Shown one piece after another: positions 19,758-28,315 of a stretch of DNA of 64,000 nucleotides. The notes beneath the pieces are model-generated. The model was given only the letters and a program-made list of their open reading frames with translations. It had not been told where the DNA came from and made no database searches. The stretch is from Actinomadura pelletieri DSM 43383 (GTDB lineage Bacteria; Actinomycetota; Actinomycetes; Streptosporangiales; Streptosporangiaceae), in contig NZ_RBWU01000001.1 in NCBI RefSeq assembly GCF_003634705.1, positions 806,001-870,000 on the forward strand, in the 5' to 3' direction. How positions within the stretch are numbered: position 1 is the stretch's first letter; the number at the start of each line of letters is the position of its first letter. A program made the position numbers and the translations under genes.

Positions 19758-21218
19758 ATGGCGTCGCCTTCTAAGAGGCTCGGGAAGTCCGCTGCCGGAA
19801 ACGACAGTGACGACGGGAACGGCCGTCCGGGCAGATTCGCGCGGCTGATCCCGGTGCTGACCGGCCTCACCGCCCTGATGGGATTGCTGGGCTGGTTGCA
19901 GAAGCAGCCGTGCGCGTCAGCGAACTTCGACTTCATCAAGACGACGACGAACGCCTGCTACACCGACATCTATCCGCTGTACTACGTGCGCGGACTGAAC
20001 GACGGCAAAGTCCCGTACTTCGACTCGTTCACCGGTTCCGACACCATCCACTACGTCGAATACCCGGTCCTCAGTGGCGGCTTCATGCAGCTGGTGGCGT
20101 GGCTGGTGAAACCGTTCGGCGTGGACGAACGCGGCATGGCGTTCTTCAACGTGACCGTGCTGATCCTCATCGTCCTCGCGATCGTGGCCGTCCTCGCCAC
20201 CGCGTACGTGGCGGGACGCCGTTCACTGCGAACCGGCCTGATGGTGGCGCTGTCACCGGCCTTGCTGCTCACCGCGTCCATCAACTGGGACCTGCTGGCG
20301 GTGGCACTCTCCGCACTCGCCCTGGCCGCATGGTCGGCGCGCCGCCCGACGCTCGCCGGGGCGCTGCTGGGGCTCGCGATCGCGGCGAAGTTCTACCCGC
20401 TACTGTTCCTCGGCCCCCTTATTCTGCTGTGCATACGCGCCGCGCAGTGGCGCGCCATGGGCCGCATGCTCGTCGGCACCGCCGCCGCGTGGCTACTCGT
20501 CAACCTGCCCGTGATGATTTTCGCGTGGGACGGTTGGCGAGAGTTCTACTCCTTCAGCCAGAAACGCGGCGTCGACTGGGGCTCCATCTTCTTCTACCTG
20601 CAAGACCACGGGCTGGAAAAGGCCACGTCCGACACCGAAACACTCAATCTCCTGGGCACGGGAACCTTCCTCGTCCTCGCGGCGGGAATCGCCGTCCTCA
20701 CATTCGTGGCACCGACGCGACCCCGCCTGCCGCAGCTGATGTTCCTCGTCCTGGTCGCGTTCATGCTGCCGAACAAGGTCTGGTCGCCGCAGTACGTGTT
20801 GTGGCTACTGCCACTCGCGGTCTTGGCCCGTCCGAAGCTCCCCGCGTTCGTGGTGTGGCAACTCGGCGAGATCGCCTACTTCTTCGGAATCTGGTGGTTC
20901 CTGCTGTCGGTGTCCGCACAGACCCCGGGCCAGGACCTGTCGGGCACGATGTCGGCGGTGCTGAGCCTGGACGCCCCGGACGGCGGGATCAACGAGGACG
21001 TCTACCATCTGGCCCTGTTCGCCCGGTTCGTAACCGTCCTGGCACTGGCCGCCCTGGTGGTGTGGGACGTGCTGCGCCCGTCCAGCGACCTCATCCGTGC
21101 GGACGGCGCAGACGACCCGTCCGGCGGTTTCCTGGACGGCGCGGACGACGTAATCGCCCTGAACCGACTGAAACGCCGACGCGGCACCCACCACACCAGC
21201 GTCCCCCTGACCCCCTAG
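19758..21218 (+). CDS. GT87/DUF2029 polytopic glycosyltransferase
   Basis: The 486-residue integral membrane protein has about ten to twelve hydrophobic helices. It begins with a charged cytoplasmic segment and has the first-loop pattern CYTDIYPLYYVRGLNDG, typical of polyprenol-phosphate mannosyltransferases of the GT87/DUF2029 class. The acidic CYTD segment is consistent with the loop-1 catalytic Asp of GT-C enzymes. Later motifs include AIAAKFYPLLFLGPL and KVWSPQYVLWLLPLAVL. In mycobacteria the equivalent gene (Rv0051) sits between ponA1 and rpsF, so this is the conserved partner. The sugar and acceptor are not visible; mannose transfer to lipoglycan or a glycoprotein is inference. The ATG at 19758 is chosen because the preceding open frame overlaps the terminator. 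Confidence 0.88.
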   Translation: MASPSKRLGKSAAGNDSDDGNGRPGRFARLIPVLTGLTALMGLLGWLQKQPCASANFDFIKTTTNACYTDIYPLYYVRGLNDGKVPYFDSFTGSDTIHYVEYPVLSGGFMQLVAWLVKPFGVDERGMAFFNVTVLILIVLAIVAVLATAYVAGRRSLRTGLMVALSPALLLTASINWDLLAVALSALALAAWSARRPTLAGALLGLAIAAKFYPLLFLGPLILLCIRAAQWRAMGRMLVGTAAAWLLVNLPVMIFAWDGWREFYSFSQKRGVDWGSIFFYLQDHGLEKATSDTETLNLLGTGTFLVLAAGIAVLTFVAPTRPRLPQLMFLVLVAFMLPNKVWSPQYVLWLLPLAVLARPKLPAFVVWQLGEIAYFFGIWWFLLSVSAQTPGQDLSGTMSAVLSLDAPDGGINEDVYHLALFARFVTVLALAALVVWDVLRPSSDLIRADGADDPSGGFLDGADDVIALNRLKRRRGTHHTSVPLTP

Positions 21219-21336
21219 CAAACAACCCTAAGCGCCCCGGGCGTCCGCACCCTCCAGCCACGCGCCACCGTCCAATCAAGGCGACAGATCTGACGCCACG
21301 CCCAAAACAAGCCGAAGCCACGACTCAAAGCGTCCC

Positions 21337-21358
21337 GCTGCCTGCGACAACAGGCAGC
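21337..21358. terminator. Perfect hairpin downstream of the GT87 gene
   Basis: GCTGCCTG and CAGGCAGC form a perfect 8-bp stem around CGACAA. The stem sequence shares the GGCAGCA motif repeated further along at 22108 and 22238, so it may be a small dispersed repeat rather than a terminator. Confidence 0.4.
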
Positions 21359-21399
21359 AGGACAGCACTTGCGCAATAACACCAAGTTCGCGGACGGCC

Positions 21400-21546
21400 G
21401 AGCTGCGGAACCTGATGAGGAGGCTCGGACAGGACATCACCGCCACCCGCGCCGTGGAGGTGGTCGTGGCCGCCGACGCCAACGCGGACGGCAAGATCTC
21501 CCTGGAGGAGTTCGCCGCGTTGATGGAGCGGACCGCCGGCCGTTGA
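21400..21546 (+). pseudogene. 3' fragment of an EF-hand calcium-binding protein
   Basis: The frame reads ELRNLMRRLGQDITATRAV and then an EF-hand loop DANADGKISLEE, followed by FAALMERTAGR and a stop. The loop keeps Asp at positions 1, 3 and 5 and Glu at 12. No upstream EF-hands or start region remain in the same frame, so this is the tail of a decayed gene. An ATG at 21415 could in principle yield a 43-residue single EF-hand peptide. Confidence 0.6.
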
Positions 21547-21556
21547 GGCCGTCCCC

Positions 21557-21611
21557 GTGGCTTCTTCGTGGCTTCTTCGTGGCTTCTTGGTGGCTTCTTG
21601 GTGGCTTCTTC
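21557..21611 (+). repeat. 11-bp tandem repeat, five units
   Basis: Five consecutive copies of GTGGCTTCTT(C/G) with an 11-base period begin right after the EF-hand fragment. The only variation is the last base. The period is not a multiple of three and no gene covers it. Confidence 0.9.
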
Positions 21612-21620
21612 GTGGCGTGG

Positions 21621-21805
21621 TCAGGTCCGGCGTCGGCGGAGCTTGAGAAAGTTGTCGTTGCGGGTGACGGTGCTTCCGTCGTGGGTGGTCTGGACGTGTT
21701 CGTGCTCGCCGCTGTGCAGGACGTCCCAGGCGCCGTCCGGCAGCCGTAGGTCGGCCAGCACCTCGTCGGGGGTGGGCAGGGGGGTGTCCGCGTGCGGGTC
21801 CCAGG
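21621..21805 (-). pseudogene. 3' fragment of a class I SAM-dependent methyltransferase
   Basis: On the minus strand the frame reads PPWDPHADTPLPTPDEVLAD, then LRLPDGAWDVLHSGEH, then TRNDNFLKLRRRR and stop. This resembles the C-terminal tail of small methyltransferases with a DNxLVxRR-type end. The SAM-binding core is absent upstream, where another fragment on the opposite strand begins. It is therefore a truncated remnant. Family assignment is by eye only. Confidence 0.5.
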
Positions 21806-21888
21806 GCGGGAGGGCCGGACGAACTGGACGACCTGCTGGAGAACCTGCCTGCGGCCGACCCCACCACCAGAACGCGCATCGAGGTCAC

Positions 21889-22028
21889 CGAAGGACCCGC
21901 GCGAAGTTGCGGAGGTGTTCGCGGGGCTGCTGCGTCCGGGCGGGGAGTTCGCCGACCGGTTCGAGCACGTCGTCTTCGCGGTCTGGGACACCGCCGAGGG
22001 CGCCCCCAGGCACCCGGCTGCGGTATGA
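21889..22028 (+). pseudogene. 3' fragment of a TIGR02452/macro-domain-like protein
   Basis: The frame reads DPREVAEVFAGLLRPGGEFA, then DRFEHVVFAVWDTAEGAPRH and a stop. This matches the C-terminal end of TIGR02452-type proteins, which carry a macro-like ADP-ribose-binding fold. The frame is not continuous with a start or with the upstream half of such a protein, so only the tail survives. Confidence 0.5.
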
Positions 22029-22107
22029 GTGGCCGGACGAGGGCTCTACCGGCACTTAGAGGCACGCCTGCGCCCCTGGCCCAACCCATCCGCTGCCCTG
22101 CATCGGT

Positions 22108-22265
22108 GGCAGCAGGCAGCATGGACGGCTAGTCCGACGAGGGCTTGGAAGCTGCAGTGTGAGCGGTCAAGCGGGGGCTTTGGAGGTCCTTCGAGGTACG
22201 TCTGTGGACGGCTAGAGCGCCCGCTGCCATGCGCTGCGGCAGCAGGCAGCAGGCAGCAGGCAGCG
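22108..22265 (+). repeat. GGCAGCA heptanucleotide repeats
   Basis: Four 7-bp units GGCAGC(A/G) occur at 22238-22265 and two at 22108-22121. A related copy is in the hairpin at 21351-21363. GGACGGCTAG also occurs twice, after the first cluster and shortly before the second, so the surrounding DNA is itself partly duplicated. No gene covers it. Confidence 0.7.
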
Positions 22266-22335
22266 GGCATGAGGGCGCTCTATCCAGTGATGCTGAGTTC
22301 ACTGAGGGCCTGGCTGTGGCGCTCTGAAAGAGGCC

Positions 22336-23274
22336 TTAGTGGCGCAGCGCGTCTATGAACCACTCGAACATCGGTGTGACCGGTGGCTGGGCGGGCCAGC
22401 CGTTGATGGTGGCGAGAAGGTGCCAGTAGCGTTCCGCCCGTACGTCGGTGCCGACTTCCAGGCGTTCCAGCAGCTCCCGCCTGAACTCGGTGTTGTCAGT
22501 GCTTCCGGACGAGGCCGCGTAGGCGGCGACCAGTTCGTCGACGATGGGTCGCGCCGCCTCGGAGTCGGGTGCGATGCCGTCCGCGATCGCGGCCCCCACC
22601 CTCTCTCCCGTCAACTGCGCGAGGGCCTGCGGGTCGTTCGGGCCGGAGCCGCGGGCGTTGTCCGCCGCCTGGAACTCGGCCATCCGCCGCACCGACGCGC
22701 GGAAATCGGGGTCGCCGACCAGTTCGGCGAGCTCCACCCACGCGTCGACCTGCTCAGGCTCGGGGTCGTCGGGCAGGTCCGGCAGCCCGGACCGCATCCT
22801 CGCCACGAACTCGGGGTCGATGTCGAGCCCGGCGAACGACTCGTCGATGAAGTCGGTGATGATGCGCCGACGTTCCTCATCGGACAGCCGGGCGAGCTTG
22901 TTCATCAGTTCGATCTCCTCTGGACTGGATCCGCGTTTCGCGATCGCCCGCAGCACGGCCCGGCGCAGTCGGAGCGTCCGGATCTGCACGTCCATGGCCT
23001 CCGCGTGCGCCGCCGCGACCTCCCCGACGCCGATCTCGCGGTCCAGCACCCGCCGGACCGTGCCGAGATCGATGCCGAGGTCGCGCAGCGTCCGCACCAG
23101 GTCGAGGCGCGCGACGGCAGCCGCGTCGTACAGCCGGTAGCCGGCCGCGGTACGGCAGGTCGGCGGCACCACGCCCGTGTCGGAGTAGAACCGGATCGTC
23201 CGCACCGCGAGCCCGGTGCGGCGTGCCAGATCCCCGATCGTGTACAGGGTGTCGCCGTCCATGCCGTCCACCAT
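22336..23274 (-). CDS. MerR-family transcriptional regulator
   Basis: The 312-residue regulator has a MerR helix-turn-helix at residues ~9-75 (YTIGDLARRTGLAVRTIRFY, then AAGYRLYDAAAVARLDLVRTLRDLGIDL). A coiled dimerisation helix (~85-125) and a long C-terminal helical domain (~130-312) follow. The C-terminal part is much longer than in metal-sensing MerR proteins and lacks metal-binding Cys pairs. It resembles drug-sensing effector domains, but the ligand is unknown. GGAG lies five bases before the ATG at 23274. A second ATG at 23262 is possible. No obvious target gene is adjacent, so it may act on distant genes or itself. Confidence 0.85.
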   Translation of the reverse strand: MVDGMDGDTLYTIGDLARRTGLAVRTIRFYSDTGVVPPTCRTAAGYRLYDAAAVARLDLVRTLRDLGIDLGTVRRVLDREIGVGEVAAAHAEAMDVQIRTLRLRRAVLRAIAKRGSSPEEIELMNKLARLSDEERRRIITDFIDESFAGLDIDPEFVARMRSGLPDLPDDPEPEQVDAWVELAELVGDPDFRASVRRMAEFQAADNARGSGPNDPQALAQLTGERVGAAIADGIAPDSEAARPIVDELVAAYAASSGSTDNTEFRRELLERLEVGTDVRAERYWHLLATINGWPAQPPVTPMFEWFIDALRH

Positions 23275-23342
23275 GGGGGCTCCAGTGACTAGAGAGTCAA
23301 CACGGCACCATCATGAAACGACGGCGGAAATGCCCAGAAGGT

Positions 23343-23732
23343 CTAGTAGGTGGGGTCCTGAGAGATGCTCCACCATGCCGCGCCGTAGATCCCCACGATC
23401 ACGATCCAGTAGAGCAGTCCGATCACGAAGAAGAGGTAACCGAGGATCAGCCCGGTCACGGCCATGCCGTTGCCGCCCTCACCCGTCCGCTTGATCTGGC
23501 TCTGCGCGACGTGCCCGAAAATGACGGCGCCGAGGGAGAAGACCAGCACGCCGCAGGACAGCACGCCGACGATGCCCAGCACCATCGAAGCGATGGCCAT
23601 GCCGTTGTTGCGCGGAGGGACCGGCGGGCCCGAACCGTAGTAATGGTGCTGGACGGACTGGGGCTGGGAGTACTGCTGGGCGTACGGATCCTGCGACCCG
23701 TAACCGTAGGGGTCGTACGGAGGCTGTGCCAT
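23343..23732 (-). CDS. DUF4190 domain small membrane protein
   Basis: The 129-residue protein begins with a Tyr/Gln/Pro-rich cytoplasmic segment (PPYDPYGYGSQDPYAQQYSQ). The DUF4190 core has two membrane helices (MAIASMVLGIVGVLSCGVLVFSLGAVIFG and GMAVTGLILGYLFFVIGLLYWIVIVGIYG) joined by HVAQSQIKRTGEGG. That loop pattern is characteristic of the family. The function is unknown; such proteins are common in actinobacterial membranes. It lies about 70 bp beyond the 5' end of the merR gene on the same strand. Confidence 0.8.
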   Translation of the reverse strand: MAQPPYDPYGYGSQDPYAQQYSQPQSVQHHYYGSGPPVPPRNNGMAIASMVLGIVGVLSCGVLVFSLGAVIFGHVAQSQIKRTGEGGNGMAVTGLILGYLFFVIGLLYWIVIVGIYGAAWWSISQDPTY

Positions 23733-23901
23733 AGAGTTCCCGATCGGTTCGCGCGCCCGCCGCCGAAGAGAACGCGCGTGCGCTGGAGACTGGATTCCGG
23801 ATTATGTCAGTCTGACGTGACCTTCGGCTTGTGTCGTCTTCGTGGTCTGTTACGTGCATTAGATGTTGTGTCGCACGCGCGGGTTCCCACCGCATCGCCG
23901 A

Positions 23902-24669
23902 TCAAAGTCTGGAACGCAACCACGCGATGTCTTCGGCCTGGCCGTCCGCGGGCGTCTCCACCACGACCGGAGCGTCGGCCGCCCTGACCACGGCCAGGAT
24001 CGCCTCCGGGTCGATGGTTCCGCGGCCCAGATTGGCATGCCGGTCGGCGCCCGACCCGAACGAGTCGCGACTGTCGTTGCAGTGCACCAGATCTATCCGC
24101 CCGGTAATCGCCTTGATCCGGTCGACGGCGTCCACGAGTTCCTCCCCCGCCGCGTGCGCGTGGCAGGTGTCGAGACAGAACCCGAGTTTTGACTCCAGCC
24201 CCGCGACCCCGGACAGCACCTCCCACAGCCGGGCGATCCGATCGAACTTGCGCGCCATCGCGTTTCCGCCGCCCGCGGTGTTCTCGATGTAGACCGGCAC
24301 CGGGCACTCGACCCTCTCGAACACCTTGCGCCAGTTCTCGAACCCCAACTCCGGATCGTCGTCCTTCAACACATGCCCGCCATGAACGATCAGCGCCTTC
24401 GCACCGATCGACGCGGCCGCCTCCAACTGCTGGGTGAGATTCTTCCGGCTCGGGATGCGAATCCTGTTGTTGGACGTCGCCACGTTGATCGTGTACGGAG
24501 CATGGATGAAGACGTCCACGCCGGACCCGGCCAGCGCCTCCACACCCTCCGGCATGACGGGCTTTTTCCACCCCTGCGGATCACCGAGAAAGAACTGAAC
24601 GACGTCGGCGCCGACCGCGCGGGCGCTATCAAGCGGGTTGATCTGATCGACGTGGGCTCCGATGCGCAT
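23902..24669 (-). CDS. nfo: Endonuclease IV (AP endonuclease, Nfo)
   Basis: The 255-residue TIM-barrel enzyme cleaves DNA 5' to abasic sites in base excision repair. It starts [20 protein letters not shown], typical of the family. The metal-binding motifs are [19 protein letters not shown] (Glu ligand), [13 protein letters not shown] (Asp and His ligands) and [20 protein letters not shown] (His and Asp ligands). It lacks the extra length of the E. coli enzyme (285 residues) but matches the short actinobacterial form. It is monocistronic on the minus strand, with a minisatellite just upstream. It would process the abasic sites made by the AlkA-type glycosylase encoded further along. Confidence 0.92.
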   Translation of the reverse strand: MRIGAHVDQINPLDSARAVGADVVQFFLGDPQGWKKPVMPEGVEALAGSGVDVFIHAPYTINVATSNNRIRIPSRKNLTQQLEAAASIGAKALIVHGGHVLKDDDPELGFENWRKVFERVECPVPVYIENTAGGGNAMARKFDRIARLWEVLSGVAGLESKLGFCLDTCHAHAAGEELVDAVDRIKAITGRIDLVHCNDSRDSFGSGADRHANLGRGTIDPEAILAVVRAADAPVVVETPADGQAEDIAWLRSRL

Positions 24670-24753
24670 CCCCCGAGCCTAACCCCGCCCCCCGACAACC
24701 CCAGGCCCCCGCCAACCCGGATCCGCATCAAGCTCTGTGCCTTCGTCAGCGTC

Positions 24754-24889
24754 GGGCCTGCCCTTGCGCGGGGCCCGTCCTTGCGCGGGGCCCGTCCTTG
24801 CGTGGGGCCTGCCCTTGCGTGGGGCCTGCCCTTGCGTGGGGCCTGCCCTTGCGCGGGGCCCGTCCTTGCGTGGGGCCTGCCCTTGCGGG
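24754..24889 (+). repeat. 17-bp minisatellite, eight units
   Basis: Eight head-to-tail copies of GGGCC(T/C)G(C/T)CCTTGCG(T/C)G, each 17 bases, run without gaps from 24754 to 24889. Two variants alternate at the CTGC/CCGT position. The array lies in the gap between nfo and the SPW-repeat gene. The 17-base period does not fit a coding repeat. There are no unique spacers, so it is not a CRISPR array. Confidence 0.92.
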
Positions 24890-24965
24890 ACGTGTGTGGG
24901 TTCGCGGTGGTGGCGTCCGCGGTGGTGATCGTGGTGGTGTGGCGGGCGGCCTTCGGGGACAGGTG

Positions 24966-25268
24966 TCAGATCGAGAAGCCGCCGTTGTTCAGGGCGAAGG
25001 CGGTGCCCATGAATGAGGCGACCATGCCGATGACGTTCAGCCAGCGTTCGTTCGTCGTCGCGGAGATCATCTGGGAGTACAGGGCGAGTGGTAGGCCGAT
25101 CACGCCTGCTATCGCGCCGGGGAGGTGGGTCGCCGGAATCCAGCCCATGATGAGGGCGGCGAGCCCGATCGTGACCGCGGCGACGGCGAGGATGTCCTGG
25201 TAGCGGTGGGATTCGGCCTTGGGGACGGCGGTCGCCTGCCGCTCAGTCCTTGTTGCCTCCTGTGGCAT
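24966..25268 (-). CDS. SPW-repeat-like small membrane protein
   Basis: This 100-residue protein has a hydrophilic N-terminus (MPQEATRTERQATAVPKAES) and three hydrophobic segments (ILAVAAVTIGLAALIMGWIP, GAIAGVIGLPLALYS, WLNVIGMVASFMGTAFAL). The layout resembles the SPW-repeat family of small actinobacterial membrane proteins, of unknown function. The ATG at 25268 is preceded by GGAGGA at good spacing. The open frame extends upstream but has no coding character there. The SPW tripeptide itself is replaced by MGW in the first helix, so family assignment is moderate. Confidence 0.65.
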   Translation of the reverse strand: MPQEATRTERQATAVPKAESHRYQDILAVAAVTIGLAALIMGWIPATHLPGAIAGVIGLPLALYSQMISATTNERWLNVIGMVASFMGTAFALNNGGFSI

Positions 25269-25494
25269 CGGGATCCTCCTCCAGGTCAGGTTTCCCGCGT
25301 AGGGGGCGCACGGCGCACACGGGAACCGACGGACCATGCCAGTTAAGGGGTTCCCAGCACGGCCGGGGATCAACCTGCGGGGGCGGACGGAAAATGTCCG
25401 CGGCAGGCGGTACTGTCGAACATGGATTCGAAGAACGCCGGCTCGGTTCAGACCTCCCGAGGGGAAGCGGGAGGGGAGCAGGAGGTGCACCATC

Positions 25495-25659
25495 GTGACG
25501 AAGGCGCAGTTGGGACTGATCGGTGACGCGGAGCTCGTGGAGGAGTTGTCGCTGCTCACGACCCAGACCGCTCGTATGCGCGCTCGTATGGCCGACATCA
25601 TGGCGGAGCTGGAACGGCGGCGCTGCGCGCGGTCCGTCCAGCCGAAAGCGAGGCGATGA
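25495..25659 (+). CDS. Small hypothetical protein (54 residues)
   Basis: A GTG at 25495 follows a good ribosome-binding sequence (GGAGG eight bases upstream). The product begins TKAQLGLIGDAELVEELSLL and continues as an amphipathic helix (TQTARMRARMADIMAELERRR) with a basic tail. It is mostly helical and could dimerise as a coiled coil. No family was recognised. Coding status rests on the binding site and the non-random amino acid pattern. Confidence 0.45.
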   Translation: MTKAQLGLIGDAELVEELSLLTTQTARMRARMADIMAELERRRCARSVQPKARR

Positions 25660-26325
25660 CGACGTCCCGCGACCGATGCGAAACCCGTGGCGGCGGCCGC
25701 AAGGCCCCACGAGGCGCCACCGGCTGACACTCCGTCCTTGCCGGGGGGCGGCGCCGGTCAGCTCGTGGGCGGGGATCCGGAAGGCGACCCCGGCGAAGGC
25801 CGTCACCGGAGACGGCGCGGGTCGTGTGCGCGGTGCCGGCCGAACGTTCGCCGCCCGAGCCCGCTGCGAGCCGCGCCGCCGTCCAGCGGTCCGTCGCACG
25901 GATCAAAGGGCCGTTGCACGAATGGACGGCGGCTGGCGCCTGGGACTGGCGGCGTCCCACATGTGCAGGCGGCGGCGTCCAACAGGAGGGCTGTCCCTTT
26001 TGCGGGCACGGGTGAGGGCGGACGGGAGGAACGTGCGCGGTACTGTCCCTTGTCCCCAGGGGCGGTTGGTGCCGGAGGTGCGCAAGTCGGCTTGCACACC
26101 CGGCGTCCCCCGAGTGCCGGTGAGGGCGCGGGGGCGGGCTTTCGCTCCCGTTCGGCCGCTGAGCTTTGGGAACCGGCTCGTACGGTGCCGACAGTTGGTA
26201 GCCTGTATCGGTCTCGCGGCCGGTGCGTCCGGCGATCCGGAGTCCGGTGCCGCCGCGGGAGACGCAACAGCCCTCCTGTCACGGAGAGACCGTGACCGCA
26301 TCAGTCCAGAGGAGGTAGGGACAGC
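25660..26325. other. Long leader/intergenic region upstream of rpsF
   Basis: These 666 bases contain only low-complexity Arg/Pro/Gly-rich open frames, and none looks real. The promoter and 5' untranslated region of the rpsF operon must lie at the right end. A TAGCCT possible -10 is at 26199-26204, and GGAGGT precedes the rpsF ATG. An S6:S18 autoregulatory leader is known in other bacteria, but no convincing structure was identified by eye. Confidence 0.4.
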
Positions 26326-26616
26326 ATGCGTCGTTACGAACTCATGACCATTCTCGACCCCGCCATCGACGAGCGCACTGCCACCACCGCGCTCGACCCG
26401 TTCCTGAAGGTCGTCAAGGACGGCGGCGGCACCGTCGAGAAGGTCGACGTCTGGGGCCGCAGGCGCCTGGCGTACGACATCCAGAAGAAGTCCGAAGGCA
26501 TCTACGCGGTGATCGACCTGTCGGCCGAGCCTGCCACGGTCAAGGAGCTCGACCGGCAGCTCAACCTGAGCGAGTCGATCCTCCGCACGAAGGTCATCCG
26601 CCCCGAGGTCCACTGA
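26326..26616 (+). CDS. rpsF: 30S ribosomal protein S6
   Basis: The 96-residue protein begins [20 protein letters not shown] and contains [22 protein letters not shown], both diagnostic of bacterial S6. It pairs with S18 on the platform of the small subunit. It starts with ATG after a GGAGG sequence. It leads the operon rpsF-ssb-rpsR-rplI, which is conserved across bacteria, with 37 bp to ssb. Confidence 0.97.
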   Translation: MRRYELMTILDPAIDERTATTALDPFLKVVKDGGGTVEKVDVWGRRRLAYDIQKKSEGIYAVIDLSAEPATVKELDRQLNLSESILRTKVIRPEVH

Positions 26617-26653
26617 GCCAGGCTCAGCCCTCACAGCAGCCGGAGCGAGCCCC

Positions 26654-27229
26654 ATGGCAGGCGACACCGTAATCACGATCGTCGGGAACCTCGTCGAGGA
26701 CCCGAATCTGCGTTTCACCTCGAGCGGCCAGGCGGTCGCGTCCTTCCGCATCGCCTCGACCCCGCGGTTCTTCGACCGCCAGTCGGGTGACTGGAAGGAC
26801 GGCGAGGCACTGTTCCTCACCTGCAACGTCTGGCGGCAGGCCGCCGAGAACGTGGCGGAGACCCTGCAGCGCGGCATGCGGGTGATCGTGCAGGGCCGAC
26901 TCAAGCAGCGGTCGTACGAGACCCGCGAAGGTGAGAAGCGCACCGTCTTCGAGGTCGAGGTCGACGAGGTCGGCCCGTCGCTGCGCAACGCCACCGCCAA
27001 GGTCAACAAGACCCAGCGGCAGGGTGGCGGCGGAGGCGGCTTCGGTGGGGGCGGCGGCCAGGGTGGCGGCGGCTTCGGCGGCGGCCAGCAGGGCGGCGGT
27101 TTCGGCGGCGGCGGCCAGCAAGGCGGCGGCTTCGGCCAGCAGGGCGGAGGCGGTGCCCCGCCGGCCGACGACCCCTGGGCCACCAGCGGCAGCGGCGGCG
27201 GAGGCTACTCCGACGACCCGCCGTTCTAG
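26654..27229 (+). CDS. ssb: Single-stranded DNA-binding protein
   Basis: The 191-residue protein has an N-terminal OB fold (residues ~1-115: [20 protein letters not shown], then [24 protein letters not shown]). A Gly/Gln-rich flexible linker (~125-180) and the conserved acidic tip DDPPF at the C-terminus follow. The tip recruits replication and repair partners. Its place between rpsF and rpsR identifies it as the essential replicative SSB. The GGGGFGGG linker comes from tandem GGCGGC-type codons and is length-variable in the family. Confidence 0.97.
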   Translation: MAGDTVITIVGNLVEDPNLRFTSSGQAVASFRIASTPRFFDRQSGDWKDGEALFLTCNVWRQAAENVAETLQRGMRVIVQGRLKQRSYETREGEKRTVFEVEVDEVGPSLRNATAKVNKTQRQGGGGGGFGGGGGQGGGGFGGGQQGGGFGGGGQQGGGFGQQGGGGAPPADDPWATSGSGGGGYSDDPPF

Positions 27230-27334
27230 GCTCGGACGCCGCGTCGACGTCGATCTCGTCGTTCCGGCGTGACCAGTAAGACCATGTACACGTCCATTCC
27301 CGCGTGAGCGGGGCTCTCCCAAAGGAGCACCACG

Positions 27335-27571
27335 ATGGCGAAGCCACCTCCCCGCAAGCCGAAGAAGAAGGTTTGCGTTTTCTGCCAGGAGAAGATCTCC
27401 TACGTCGACTACAAGGACACCGGGCTGCTGCGGAAGTTCATCTCCGACCGCGGCAAGATCCGCGCCCGGCGGGTGACCGGCAACTGCACCCAGCACCAGC
27501 GGGACGTCGCCACGGCGATCAAGAACGCCCGCGAGATGGCGCTGCTGCCGTACACCAGCACCGCGCGCTGA
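27335..27571 (+). CDS. rpsR: 30S ribosomal protein S18 (zinc-binding type)
   Basis: The 78-residue protein has [20 protein letters not shown] and [20 protein letters not shown]. These include a CxxC pair plus a later Cys and His, so this is the zinc-coordinating (C+) version. Many actinobacteria also encode a Zn-free paralogue under Zur control; none is in the window. S18 binds S6. Its ATG follows AAAGGAG. Confidence 0.97.
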   Translation: MAKPPPRKPKKKVCVFCQEKISYVDYKDTGLLRKFISDRGKIRARRVTGNCTQHQRDVATAIKNAREMALLPYTSTAR

Positions 27572-27587
27572 GGCAGGAGGAACGATC

Positions 27588-28034
27588 ATGAAGCTCATCC
27601 TGACCCAGCAGGTGTCCGGGCTCGGCGAGCCCGGTGACGTCATCGACGTCCGCAACGGCTACGGCCGCAACTACCTCGTCCCCCGCGGGTTCGCCATCCG
27701 GTGGACGCGCGGCGCCGAGAAGGAGATCGAGTCGATCAAGAAGGCGCGTTCGGCTCGCGAGATCGCGACCGTCGAGCACGCCAAGGAGGTCGCCGAGCAG
27801 CTCAAGGCGGTGCGAGTGAGGCTGCGCACCCGTACCGGCAGCGGTGGCCGCCTGTTCGGTGCCGTGACCGCCGCCGACATCGCCGACGCGGTCCGCGCGG
27901 CGGGTGGCCCCGACCTGGACCGTCGCCGCATCGAGATCGGCAACCCGATCAAGACCGTCGGCGACCACCGGGTCAGTGTGCGCCTGCACACCGAGGTCAC
28001 CGCCACGATCGACATCAATGTCAGCGAGGCCTGA
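27588..28034 (+). CDS. rplI: 50S ribosomal protein L9
   Basis: The 148-residue protein starts [20 protein letters not shown], then [20 protein letters not shown], the N-terminal 23S rRNA-binding domain of L9. A connecting helix and the C-terminal domain ([17 protein letters not shown] to [17 protein letters not shown]) follow. Length is standard. It is the last gene of the operon, 16 bp after rpsR, with AGGAGG before its ATG. Confidence 0.97.
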   Translation: MKLILTQQVSGLGEPGDVIDVRNGYGRNYLVPRGFAIRWTRGAEKEIESIKKARSAREIATVEHAKEVAEQLKAVRVRLRTRTGSGGRLFGAVTAADIADAVRAAGGPDLDRRRIEIGNPIKTVGDHRVSVRLHTEVTATIDINVSEA

Positions 28035-28054
28035 CCAGGCATAGCACGAAACGG

Positions 28055-28070
28055 CCCCCGCGCCCGGGGG
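28055..28070. terminator. Short GC-rich hairpin after rplI
   Basis: CCCCCG and CGGGGG pair around CGCC, 20 bases after the rplI stop. The stem is only 6 bp, so this is a modest terminator candidate for the ribosomal operon. Confidence 0.4.
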
Positions 28071-28315
28071 TCCCTGGCCGCGATCGGCTCGGCCGGATCG
28101 ACGCGACGCCGTCGTCCCGACCAGGTTCGATAGGCGGGTGCGATTACGGTTCGTCCGATTTCGTCCAGGGACCCCATGTCTTTCGAGGCGGCGCGGGGGC
28201 CGTTGTGCTTTCTCGGTGTTTCATGTGAAACGTCCCTGAACCGCCCAGTGTTTGAAGTGTCGGTAACTGTCTAACTACGTTCCGTAACTAGTTCATCGCG
28301 GGATGAAGGGGGACG

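Larger units (their letters stand above)
21219..22335. other. Gene graveyard with fragments and short repeats
   Basis: These 1.1 kb have no intact gene. They contain 3' remnants of three unrelated genes (EF-hand protein, methyltransferase, TIGR02452/macro-like protein), an 11-bp minisatellite and several copies of GGCAGCA repeats, annotated separately. Together they indicate repeated deletion or recombination at this spot between core genes. Confidence 0.7.

Noticed and set aside
24754..24889. CRISPR array
   Set aside because: Units of 17 bases are directly adjacent with no spacers and no cas genes nearby.
25687..26295. Candidate genes in the rpsF upstream region on both strands
   Set aside because: Several overlapping Arg/Pro/Ala-rich frames exist, but none has motifs, a binding site or a consistent codon pattern.
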